From Chryseobacterium sp. Leaf201 (GTDB lineage: Bacteria; Bacteroidota; Bacteroidia; Flavobacteriales; Weeksellaceae): a stretch of 64,000 nt of DNA. Within the stretch, counting starts at the first letter, position 1. Each line of letters starts with the position of its first letter. This document shows, one piece after another, positions 45,456 through 54,188 of the stretch. Below the pieces are notes generated by a model, which did not search any database, was not told the origin of the DNA, and saw only the letters and a list, made by a program, of their open reading frames with translations. The DNA is taken from assembly GCF_001421435.1 (NCBI RefSeq), contig NZ_LMKA01000024.1, positions 1 through 64,000 of the forward strand. Reading direction: 5' to 3'. Both the position numbers and the translations under genes were made by a program.

Positions 45456-46577
45456 ATGTCGGAGTTTGATGAGATCAGGTCTTTTTATGATCATGAAGTG
45501 AATGGTGCCTTGGAGAGTATTGCCAGGCATCCCATGATGCACGCGTTAATGCAGTTTACTTTCCCGGATTCTGAAGAAGATTTTTGGCTGGACAGGTTTA
45601 AAAACGCCCAATCCATCAGCGATTTTCAGCATCAGTGTATTTCGCAGACGGTACGGCAGATTCTTACCCAGAGCTCGGAAGGCTTAACGACCTCGGGGTT
45701 TGATCACCTGGATAAAAACACCTCCTATCTGTTCATTTCCAACCACAGGGACATTGTTCTGGATACTTCTTTACTCAATCTGGTGCTGCTGGATAAAGGA
45801 CTGATTATGACGTCTTCAGCCATCGGGGATAACCTGGTCCACAAAAGGTTCCTGCATGTTCTGGCAAAATTAAACCGTAATTTTTTAGTACAGAGAGGTT
45901 TACCCATCCGGGAGCAGCTGAACAGCTCAAAACTGATGTCCGAATATATTTACAGCTTACTGCAGTCTGAAAACCGTTCTGTCTGGATTGCCCAGAGGGA
46001 AGGCCGTACAAAAGACGGAAACGATGCTACCCAGCAGGGTGTCCTGAAGATGCTGGCCATGGCAGCGGGAAACCGGCCGTTGGCTGAGTTTTTTAAATCG
46101 CTCAGGGTGGTTCCGCTATCCATATCGTATGAATATGACCCTACCGATGCCCTTAAAATGCCGCAGGTGATGGCAAAATCTAAAAATGAAGTGTACATCA
46201 AAGATGAGGATGAAGATTTTAAAACGATGCTGAGCGGGGTATTGGGACAAAAGAAACGCATTCACCTGCACGCCGGAAACATTCTGGAGACCGAGTTTGA
46301 TGAAATTGCCTCAGTAACCGAAAATAAAAACAAGCAGCTTCAGGCGATTGCAAAAATGATAGACCGCTCTATTATTGATAATTACAAGCTTTGGCCGACC
46401 AATTATATTGCCTTTGATCTGCTGAACGGTTCAGACACCTATTCCCAACATTACAAAGAAGAGGAAAAACAGCTTTTTGAACGGCGCCTGGAAATGAGGA
46501 TTGACAGTTCCGATGCCGATCTGAAGAAGAGCTTCCTGGAAATGTATGCCAATCCTGTGGCTAACAAATGCGGATAA
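45456..46577 (+). CDS. 1-acylglycerol-3-phosphate O-acyltransferase-like protein
   Basis: 373 aa from ATG 45456; the frame continues 12 codons upstream but M-S-E-F-D-E-I-R looks like the true start. The motif S-N-H-R-D-I-V-L-D matches the PlsC/GPAT active-site block as seen in Bacteroidota, and V-Q-R-G-L and R-E-G-R-T-K-D-G are further acyltransferase blocks. It probably acylates a glycerophospholipid or related lipid at the membrane. The protein is larger than usual PlsC (about 240 aa) and has no clear transmembrane helix. Confidence 0.82.
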   Translation: MSEFDEIRSFYDHEVNGALESIARHPMMHALMQFTFPDSEEDFWLDRFKNAQSISDFQHQCISQTVRQILTQSSEGLTTSGFDHLDKNTSYLFISNHRDIVLDTSLLNLVLLDKGLIMTSSAIGDNLVHKRFLHVLAKLNRNFLVQRGLPIREQLNSSKLMSEYIYSLLQSENRSVWIAQREGRTKDGNDATQQGVLKMLAMAAGNRPLAEFFKSLRVVPLSISYEYDPTDALKMPQVMAKSKNEVYIKDEDEDFKTMLSGVLGQKKRIHLHAGNILETEFDEIASVTENKNKQLQAIAKMIDRSIIDNYKLWPTNYIAFDLLNGSDTYSQHYKEEEKQLFERRLEMRIDSSDADLKKSFLEMYANPVANKCG

Positions 46578-46716
46578 ATAGGAGAGGAGCGGAAGAGCTG
46601 CTGAATCAATATAGGTTATTCTGAAAAAGAACCATTGGAAATTCTTTTTAAATTGAAAGCGCGGCAAGTTCTTGAATCCCTGCACAATTTTGAATGTGCG
46701 GCTGTTTGCTTTGGGA

Positions 46717-47595
46717 TCAGCGGATAAAAAACTGTCTCTTCGTCAGTCTCGTCAGTTCTCCGTACCCATAGGTTTCCATGATCTGCCAGTTGCTGAACTC
46801 ATCAAAATCTTTGTATTCGATTTTATTGTTTGAGGCTCCCTGCCTCACCATAATCAGCTGACGCGCTTCATTATAGGTGTAGTTTTCAATACTCGGATTC
46901 GGGGAAAGCCAGTCGTGTGTTTCTGTTTTGCGGAGCAGCCCTTCATGGTAATGATAGATTACTTTATTGTTCAGTTCGCCGTTCTGGATGTGCTGGTACA
47001 GGGTGACCTGATGATCTTTATTGTATCCGTACAGGTTTTTTGCCTCCCGATGGAAAGCTGTAACCTTTTCTTCAGTCAGGTTTCCGTGCGCATCATACTG
47101 AAAGGCTCTTTTTTCTATCACTCTGCCGGTAATGACGGACTGTTCAGTCAGCCTATCCTGTCTGTATATATTTTTGTAATAAATGATGATCTCTTTTCCG
47201 TCTTCCGTAGCAGTAAGCTGAATAATACAGCCTTTGTCATCCAGCTTTTTTGAGAATACCTGGACTGAATTTTTCAAATGAAACGTAGTCTTGCTCTCTA
47301 TGTTATTGCCGTTGTGATCAAAACGGTCAGCAGCCGTAAAATTGAGGATGCCTTTTACGTAATATTCCGTATGACCGGAAACCAGGATGCCGTTTTTCAG
47401 GTTAAATACCTGTAAGGTTTCCAGTTGCCGGATACCGTTTTCAAATACAAAAATGCTGTCAATGATCTTCACGGTTTGCGGAGGCAGATGTATTTCTTTT
47501 GGCAGCATATCATTTTTCATAGGGTAAGTTTTAAGGTACTGCCCGCAGGAAGCAGTGAAAATGAAGATACATATAATGCTCAGGAAAACCTGCAT
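46717..47595 (-). CDS. Lipoprotein with YD/RHS-like repeats
   Basis: 292 aa from the Met at 47595, which gives the lipoprotein signal M-Q-V-F-L-S-I-I-C-I-F-I-F-T-A-S-C. The body has a repeating beta pattern with R-F-D-H-N-G-N-N, Q-Y-D-A-H-G-N-L and Y-G-Y-N-K-D-H-Q, resembling YD repeats of RHS proteins but too short for a shell. It probably sits on the outer membrane. It has no C-terminal toxin-like region, and the role is unknown. Confidence 0.65.
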   Translation of the reverse strand: MQVFLSIICIFIFTASCGQYLKTYPMKNDMLPKEIHLPPQTVKIIDSIFVFENGIRQLETLQVFNLKNGILVSGHTEYYVKGILNFTAADRFDHNGNNIESKTTFHLKNSVQVFSKKLDDKGCIIQLTATEDGKEIIIYYKNIYRQDRLTEQSVITGRVIEKRAFQYDAHGNLTEEKVTAFHREAKNLYGYNKDHQVTLYQHIQNGELNNKVIYHYHEGLLRKTETHDWLSPNPSIENYTYNEARQLIMVRQGASNNKIEYKDFDEFSNWQIMETYGYGELTRLTKRQFFIR

Positions 47596-47741
47596 ATAGA
47601 ACCTTCTTATGGAATTAATCATCTGTCAATTTATTGATTCAAAAATAGGATATTTGAAATTAATCCGAAGAAAATATCCCAACAGAATAGGAGCGTGGTT
47701 AAAACCCTTTAATGAGGATCTTTATGGATGTTTTAAAACAG

Positions 47742-48944
47742 TTATTTAGCTTTCCTGAATTTATTGAACCAGAAAATAAATCCCGTAACCGGCAGCGAAA
47801 ATCCGATGAAGCAGATGATAAAATAAAAAATGATGCTCTTAAGGCCCAGGATTTCTCCGGTATGCAGCGGTTTGGCCAGTGAAGTGAACTGTTTGTCGAG
47901 CGGTTTTTCCCAGAACAGTTCTTTGGATTTAAATTCGCCTTTTTTATCAAAAGTAATCTGATCCGGAAGCATGGCTCCGAGCCAGTTGTCGGTATTCACT
48001 TTGGTAACAACGAAGCGCGGATTTTCTTTATTGGGCAGCTCAATTGTGGTAACGGCTTCATAAGGCAGGATTTTGTCAGCCGAAATCAGGATTTCCTGAA
48101 GGGATACTTCTTTTTCCTGAACGGCTGATTTTTCTTTCTGGCGGTTCAGCATATCATTAAAAATACGGTCAAAAGCATTATCTTCTTCTTTTGAACTGAC
48201 CGCTGAAACATTTGAAATCGGTTCTCCGCCCAAAGAGACGATCAATGCATTTTTCACCCACGGATAAGTAACGTATAAACCGGTAACGGCCATAAAAAAC
48301 AGCATCAGGAAAGCATAAAACCCCATCGTATTGTGCAGGTCATAATTAACACGCTGAAATTTTCCGCTGAATTTTACCGTCAGGGATTGCTTAAGGTATT
48401 TGATTTTTTTTGGAATCCATAAGATAAACCCTGAAAAAAGCAGAAGGCAGAACATCAGCACCGCCGCGCCGTTGATCTGTCTTCCTACATTCCCCATCAT
48501 CAGGTTCCTGTGGATATCAAGGACGATTTCAAAAAAACGGTTCATGCTCACATCTGCCATTCCTAAATCCTCACCGGAATACGGATTAAAATATCCGGCA
48601 GCATCAGCATTATTGCGGGTATAGGAAACCACATAGCTCCGGTCTTTATCCATCGGGATCATGATGCTTTTCAGTTCCTTTTTTTCTCTGAGAAGGATTT
48701 CCCGGATTTCAGAAGGTGTTTTTCTGGATGCAGGCTTTTCCGTTACGAATACTTTGTCACGGTTCAGTGCATCCGAAAACTGGTTTTTGAACGCATACAC
48801 GCAACCCGATAAGCAAACCACAATAATCACCAGAGCAGAAAGCAGCCCTAACCAGAGATGGAGCAGGCCCATGGCGTATTTAAAAAGAGATTCGTTTTTT
48901 CTTCTTTTCCGGATCAGTGTTTTCTTTAAACGGGAGTTCTTCAT
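47742..48944 (-). CDS. PepSY-associated transmembrane protein
   Basis: 400 aa. Four hydrophobic helices are at about 27-50, 157-176, 206-229 and 368-393. The first is followed by a periplasmic PepSY-like domain, and D-I-H-R-N-L-M-M-G and Y-D-L-H-N-T-M-G carry the histidines typical of this family. Such proteins accompany TonB siderophore receptors and may reduce the iron-siderophore complex. It lies 75 nt after the LTxxQ lipoprotein on the same strand, in a receptor-lipoprotein-PepSY order. Confidence 0.9.
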   Translation of the reverse strand: MKNSRLKKTLIRKRRKNESLFKYAMGLLHLWLGLLSALVIIVVCLSGCVYAFKNQFSDALNRDKVFVTEKPASRKTPSEIREILLREKKELKSIMIPMDKDRSYVVSYTRNNADAAGYFNPYSGEDLGMADVSMNRFFEIVLDIHRNLMMGNVGRQINGAAVLMFCLLLFSGFILWIPKKIKYLKQSLTVKFSGKFQRVNYDLHNTMGFYAFLMLFFMAVTGLYVTYPWVKNALIVSLGGEPISNVSAVSSKEEDNAFDRIFNDMLNRQKEKSAVQEKEVSLQEILISADKILPYEAVTTIELPNKENPRFVVTKVNTDNWLGAMLPDQITFDKKGEFKSKELFWEKPLDKQFTSLAKPLHTGEILGLKSIIFYFIICFIGFSLPVTGFIFWFNKFRKAK

Positions 48945-49019
48945 GACGGTAAACGGAAAAGCATTAAAACAAAATAAATCCTGCTTTAATGCTTAAATAG
49001 TAAAAATTAAATATGAACT

Positions 49020-49640
49020 TTATTTTCTGCCTTTAAATTGCTGGTCTTTTACAATAGCCAGGAATTTGGTGTACTGTTCAGGCGTAAAAACTTTTTTCAG
49101 AGCTTCTTTTCTCTGGTTGTCAAATTTCTCCCAGTATTCTTTGGCCAGGTCATTATTTCCGTGATAGACATCGTGCGCATCATTGAACGATTTTTCAAAA
49201 GCATCATTGGCGGCATTCAGCATGGCGAACTGATCATCTGAAAGCTGTAATTCAGTTTTGATTTTATTTAAAAGCTGATTGTCATATCTTGGTCTTTTTC
49301 TGGAATTTTCATCAACAAACTTATTGAACTTTTCCATCTGTCCGGCATCAAGCACTTTAGCCATTTCTTCCGCCTGTCTTGCCTTCAGCTCCTCACTTTT
49401 GATACCCAAAGCCACACGGTCCATCTGCCCGCCCTGTGCTTTTGCGGCTTCAAAGTTCTGTTCAGACTGCTTCTGGTATTTTGCCGTAATCTCATCATAA
49501 CTTTTTTCCTGTTCGGGTGTCAGGGTGACTTCAGTTTTGAATTTTGAATAGTCAGTACCTCTTTTTTTGTTTTCGCCGGAGCAGGAAACAACTAATGCTC
49601 CCAGGACGAATGCCGTTAATACCGTTTTAATATTTTTCAT
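49020..49640 (-). CDS. LTxxQ-type helical lipoprotein
   Basis: 206 aa lipoprotein (L-G-A-L-V-V-S-C-S). The mature part is helical and has L-T-P-E-Q-E-K, L-S-D-D-Q-F and F-T-P-E-Q-Y-T-K-F, the LTxxQ pattern of Spy/CpxP-like proteins. It could be a chaperone-like periplasmic factor or sensor. It lies 14 nt after the siderophore receptor pseudogene, in the same operon. Confidence 0.78.
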   Translation of the reverse strand: MKNIKTVLTAFVLGALVVSCSGENKKRGTDYSKFKTEVTLTPEQEKSYDEITAKYQKQSEQNFEAAKAQGGQMDRVALGIKSEELKARQAEEMAKVLDAGQMEKFNKFVDENSRKRPRYDNQLLNKIKTELQLSDDQFAMLNAANDAFEKSFNDAHDVYHGNNDLAKEYWEKFDNQRKEALKKVFTPEQYTKFLAIVKDQQFKGRK

Positions 49641-49654
49641 AATTGATAATTGAT

Positions 49655-51824
49655 TTAAAATTTATAGTTGATTTGTGCTGAGAAGTTTCTCGGTTGGATC
49701 TGGTCAATAAAACCTCCCCTGAAATAGGAGCTGTACCCTACAGCATCAAAGATATTGTTGAAGAATACCCTTACCCCGAGACCATTTTTAAAGGCGTATC
49801 CTACCTGTGCCTCCACGGTAGTATATTCAGGCATAAAGAAAGGTTTTGTACCCGGAGTTACGCTGTTGGCATGTCCGGTGACAATTGTTTTCTGTGTATA
49901 CTCATCAACAGGACGTTTTCCTACGTAATAAATTCCGGCTCCTATATCCAGACCGTTTAAAGAACCTGTATTAAATTTATAATTCAGCCATCCGTTCGCG
50001 GTGTGTTTCGGAGCATTCATTGGGGCAGACCCGTTAACAAATGCCGGGCTGTCCTGATATTGGGCATCCAGATAGGCCCAGCCGGTCATAATCTGTAGAT
50101 TGGGCAGGATTCTTCCGATCAGCTCAACCTCAACTCCTTTTCTTTTGAGTTCACCGGCCAGTCCGAAGAAGCCGGTTGCGTTACCCTGATCATTGAGGAC
50201 CGAATAAGAAAGATTATCGGTTTTGATATCAAACAGGGTTACATTGAAACGCAATTTCTCATTTAACCAGTCAGATTTGATCCCTGCTTCCCACTGGGTG
50301 GTTTTTGAAGCACCTACCGTTCCGCCATTGAATAAAGGATTATTTGCCGAACGCAGAGAAGTGGTTGTGGTGAACGATCCGAAAATATTCATGTTTTCAA
50401 CAGGAGAAACCATTAGACCTAACGTCGGGTTCCATGCTTCAACTTCAGTATCCGCAGTCACCCCGTTGATTCTGCTGTATCTGATCCCCAGATGGGCTTT
50501 TAAATATTTATTGAACGTTACAACATCCTGAGCCATCAATCCGAAAGTCGGAGTGATGGTATTGACAATCGGATTTGTTGCCGCCAGGCTGAATTCGTCC
50601 GGATTAATATTTGAAGGTAAGAAATTGTTAATGTCATTAAGTACATTAATTCGGTCAATATTCTTAGCCTGGTAAGAGGTGGTGGTAACGTTGGATTCTT
50701 TCCAGTCAAAGCCTACCTGAAAAGTATGCTTCATAAAACCGGTATTCACATCTGCACCAATAAAATCAAACTGGAAAACCTTGTTTAAATCTTCACGGTC
50801 TGATCTGCCCAGTGTCCTGTTTCTGATTTCCCATCCTGCATTGTTTGGCTTAGCCAAAGCCGCCCCTGTATTTTCAGACTAATAGGAAGAGCTGATAAAA
50901 GCCGCTCTCAATTTCAGCTTATCCGTAAGTTTCCGGATTGCTGTTGTTGAAAAGTTAAATGATTCTGTTTTAGCATTATCGGTTGCAAAGCCGAGAAATT
51001 TTCTGTCCGGCATTTCATAGAGCGCTTCTGTATCTCCATTTGCCAAGTTTACCGTCCCTCTGTCTGGTGTGGTGTTGTTTTTCAGATAGTCCATTTCCAC
51101 CACGATTTCCGTTTTGTCATCCGGGCGAATTGCCACTGACGGATTTACGTAGATCCGGTCTGTATTAACAAATCTTCTGAAACTGTTGCTGTCCTGGTAT
51201 GCTGCATTCAGGCGGACAGCAATTCTTCCTGTATTATCTAAAACCCTCTGGAAATCCACGGTTGGCCTGTAAAAATCCCAGCTTCCGTATCGGAAACCGA
51301 CATTGGTCTGATTGATGAACTTTGGAACTTTTGTCACAACATTAATCACTCCTCCTGCGGAACCTAATCCGTCTCCAATCCCTTGGGTAACAGCGGCGGA
51401 ACCTTTAATCACCTGAATACTTTCAACACCCTGCATATCTGTAAGCATTGATCCGGTACGGAAATCAGAGTCCATCATCACCCCGTTTTTAAGGACGGGA
51501 ACACCGCGGTAACCACGGATTGACATACTTTCTCTTGTTCCACAACTGGGTTACTCCCGGAATATTTTTGGCAACATCCGTTACGGTAAGTCCTCCAAGC
51601 TGCTCGATTACTTTATGGGAAACCACAGAGATGCTTTGAATCTGGTCTCTGGGTTTAAGCGGCAACCTCGTAATAACTTCAAGACCTTCCGGCTGCTTAT
51701 TTTTCTCCCCGAAAAGTTCTACTTCTTCAATTTTCTGTTCCTTTTTTATCGAATCATTTTTTTGCTGTGCATGGGCAGCACCTACACCTAAAACAACCGA
51801 ACACATTACTACAGTTCTCTTCAT
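49655..51824 (-). pseudogene. TonB-dependent siderophore receptor, disrupted
   Basis: A gene of about 720 aa broken twice. The start at 51824 gives M-K-R-T-V-V-M-C with a signal peptide; the plug begins I-E-E-V-E-L-F-G. Frame is lost at about 51543 between I-P-G-V-T-Q and T-R-E-S-M-S-I-R-G, consistent with a 2-nt loss. An in-frame TAG at 50879-50881 (I-S-S-S-Y then S-E-N-T-G) interrupts the barrel. The remainder is well preserved and ends A-Q-I-N-Y-K-F, a typical outer-membrane C-terminus. The protein would take up ferric siderophore with TonB energy. Two independent lesions favour true loss of function. Confidence 0.88.
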
Positions 51825-51839
51825 TACATAGATTTGCAG

Positions 51840-51871
51840 CAAAAATATTATTTTTATTTATTCTAAATAAA
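51840..51871 (-). promoter_or_regulatory. Promoter element and Fur-like palindrome upstream of the receptor
   Basis: On the minus strand, TATTTTTG (51847-51840) fits the -7 element. Immediately upstream is a perfect palindrome TTTATTTA-TTC-TAAATAAA (51853-51871) where a repressor would block the polymerase. AT-rich palindromes at such receptors are often Fur sites, but this assignment is by position only. Confidence 0.5.
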
Positions 51872-52136
51872 CTACATCGCATGATATTTATCAGATTATA
51901 TGGTGATATAATCTGTAAGTCTAAAATGAGTTCGCATGAAGTGGTTTGAATGATTAAAAACACGCAAGTAATGCCTTAATATTATCCACAAACTTTAAGA
52001 TGAGCTGCTCCGACAGTTTGTACAGCTAGTTCGGAAATGCTTTTTAAATTTAAGTGATTGCTATTTAAGTTTCTTAATATCAGTATTTTATTAGTCGGGT
52101 TATTATTAATGGATACTGATAAAATGCGGGCAGAAG
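51872..52136. other. Intergenic region, nothing recognised
   Basis: With the promoter at its left edge it makes a 312-nt gap between genes. I see no gene or clear structure in it. Confidence 0.45.
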
Positions 52137-52604
52137 TTATTTTTCCTGAAGGTTTTTCAGGATTTTTTCTCTGTCAGCGTCTGAGAAGAGATCTAAGATT
52201 TCATATTGGTTAAATGCCTGACCGACATTTTTATATTCCTTCATAAAGGTTGTCTTGTTTGCAAAATCTTTGTCCTTGATATAATCACTTTCAGTAATAA
52301 CTGTTATATAGGTATTTTTATTTCCGGCACCGGGTTTTGAAACTGAAGGCGGAGGATTGTTATTGGGTTCTGACTTTTTATAACCGTCATTGATTAGGAA
52401 CTGTCCGATTTTTTGATTTAAATTTTTAAGATCAACTTTTTCTCCGAAACTGGTATCTCCGTTACGGTCAATTTTCACAATTCCGTTTCCTTCAAATTCG
52501 AAAATTACAATCGAATGAATGCCTTTTGTATTTTGGGCCATCAAACCGGAAAGTGAAAGCAAAATGAAAGCAAAGGTTAAAAGCGTTTTTAGTGTATTCA
52601 TCAT
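52137..52604 (-). CDS. Secreted protein, unknown
   Basis: 155 aa with signal peptide (F-A-F-I-L-L-S-L-S-G-L-M-A-Q). After I-V-I-F-E-F-E-G-N-G-I-V-K-I-D-R-N-G comes a Pro/Asn-rich linker (N-N-N-P-P-P) at about 82, and the end is charged and helical. No family is recognised; the first part is slightly like ExbD-type periplasmic domains. It follows the DUF3800 gene on the same strand with a 77-nt gap. Confidence 0.7.
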   Translation of the reverse strand: MMNTLKTLLTFAFILLSLSGLMAQNTKGIHSIVIFEFEGNGIVKIDRNGDTSFGEKVDLKNLNQKIGQFLINDGYKKSEPNNNPPPSVSKPGAGNKNTYITVITESDYIKDKDFANKTTFMKEYKNVGQAFNQYEILDLFSDADREKILKNLQEK

Positions 52605-52681
52605 TGTGTATTAAATGTGTTTTTATTTAATTGCTGCTGATATAAGCATGGCAAATATCAGGAATATGAAGTGATGCGGTC

Positions 52682-53821
52682 TTAAATCCCGGCAATCAGT
52701 TCTTTGAGTTTCTGCATATTGGGATCTTTTTCAATCGGGTTGATGTCATTGAAGGAATGTTGGGAAAGCGTTTCGTTCAGGATTTTCACTTTCTGGAGCA
52801 TCGGGACTACATACTTTAAAAAATGATTGAAGTGTTCCGAGACATCGGAGTATTTGGTGGCCAGCTTATAGCCCGGCTTCCCGGAATGGCTCACGATAAA
52901 CAGGCCTTCGTACCGTAGATCCCGGATTAATATCCGGATCCGCTCATTCCTGATATTGGGAAAGAAATTATTCAGGTAAATCAACAGTTCCGCGGTTGAA
53001 ACCAGCCGGTCCGGGTTCAGTTCAGACTGGAATCTCAGGTATTCCAGGAGCCTCGCCTTTTCCTTGGTTTTCTGCACTTTGGTAGAATCAAAGAACTTCT
53101 CAATCAGCTGGTAGTTCATTTTCATGATCTGCTTATCCAGTTCAGGTTTGTCCTCAATTTCTTTGGTGATGTAACTCTGAAAAGGGAAGTAGGCAATGGA
53201 AGTTCTGGCATGCAGGAGGTTGAACAGCTCAATATACTGCTGGTCGAAATGGCTGGTACAGAACACTCTTCCCAGGCATCCTGATATAAAATCAGCAATC
53301 CTGATCAGCTTTTCATCCGGATTGTCAGACATTTCAAAATTCCGGTCCGGGTGGAACAGATCGCGGCTGATGCTTTTCTTCCGTACATAGTCCTGCAGTT
53401 CCTGCTTAAATTCTCCATCCACCTCACCGGCATGGATGGCATAGCTTTCGTAAATATGATTGTACTTTTCCACAAACAGGGACTGAAAGTATTTATAAAA
53501 AGTCTTTTTGATCTTCAGTCCGTCCCCGGAAAGTTTGGATTTATCCACCACCATCACATCCACCACAAAATCCAGCTTTTCAATAAGCTCAAGCAGGATT
53601 TCCTTTCTTTTCTTGAAGTTTTTATTTTTGATGTTCCGCGACTGTATATCGTCGCCCAGCTTATATTTAATGCCGATCTCATTAAGGATCTTCCTGGCTT
53701 TTTCCGTATCGGGATCTTTTATAATAACAGAGGTATATATAAAATGTGAAAATGCCCCTTTTTTGGAAAGGTCAGGATGTGCATTACCGAATTCGTCTAT
53801 AAAAATTCTGGCTGGAATCAT
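52682..53821 (-). CDS. DUF3800-type protein with C-terminal winged helix
   Basis: 379 aa, cytoplasmic. It starts A-R-I-F-I-D-E-F-G-N, the acidic opening motif of DUF3800 (usually Y-I-D-E-S-G), with F-I-Y-T-S-V-I-I and later acidic residues including I-A-D-F-I-S-G, consistent with an RNase H-like fold. Residues about 270-330 look like a winged helix with I-R-I-L-I-R-D-L-R-Y-E-G-L-F-I-V. DUF3800 genes often lie in mobile or defence regions, but their activity is not established as far as I know. A DNA or RNA target is plausible. Confidence 0.7.
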   Translation of the reverse strand: MIPARIFIDEFGNAHPDLSKKGAFSHFIYTSVIIKDPDTEKARKILNEIGIKYKLGDDIQSRNIKNKNFKKRKEILLELIEKLDFVVDVMVVDKSKLSGDGLKIKKTFYKYFQSLFVEKYNHIYESYAIHAGEVDGEFKQELQDYVRKKSISRDLFHPDRNFEMSDNPDEKLIRIADFISGCLGRVFCTSHFDQQYIELFNLLHARTSIAYFPFQSYITKEIEDKPELDKQIMKMNYQLIEKFFDSTKVQKTKEKARLLEYLRFQSELNPDRLVSTAELLIYLNNFFPNIRNERIRILIRDLRYEGLFIVSHSGKPGYKLATKYSDVSEHFNHFLKYVVPMLQKVKILNETLSQHSFNDINPIEKDPNMQKLKELIAGI

Positions 53822-54188
53822 AAGCAGCTGTAAATTGATGGGTGTTTAGGTAAAGTTACGGAATAATGTTCATAATCGGGAATCTGAAGATAAGCGTGAG
53901 GTAAAATATATTTTTTTTAATGATTGTTCTCCAGCAGCTTTACCTGAAAAATAAACAGATGGCCGGTTATTATGATCTTATGCTGAAAGATATTTACAAA
54001 CAGGTAATTGGGAGCAGAGGTATGAGATTGAGTTTTTAACAAAGGCTTCGAGGAAATTAAATTAATTCATAATTGTTATATTGAGCAAGCATATTATATC
54101 TTTGCTTAATTTCATCGCCGCGGATATACCTTATTCCGGAAAGTGCTGAAACGAAACAATATAACCTGTAAAATATCCAGATTAAACC
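53822..54188. other. Intergenic region with one short ORF
   Basis: The only open frame of note is 53920-54039 on the plus strand (39 codons, M-I-V-L-Q-Q-L-Y-L-K-N-K-Q), with a plausible amphipathic composition. It could be a gene fragment or chance. No promoter for the large downstream gene is evident. Confidence 0.35.

Noticed and set aside
46590-46710. A possible transposase remnant after the acyltransferase gene
   Set aside because: The readable minus-strand peptide overlaps the acyltransferase 3' end and shows no family motif, so chance is more likely.
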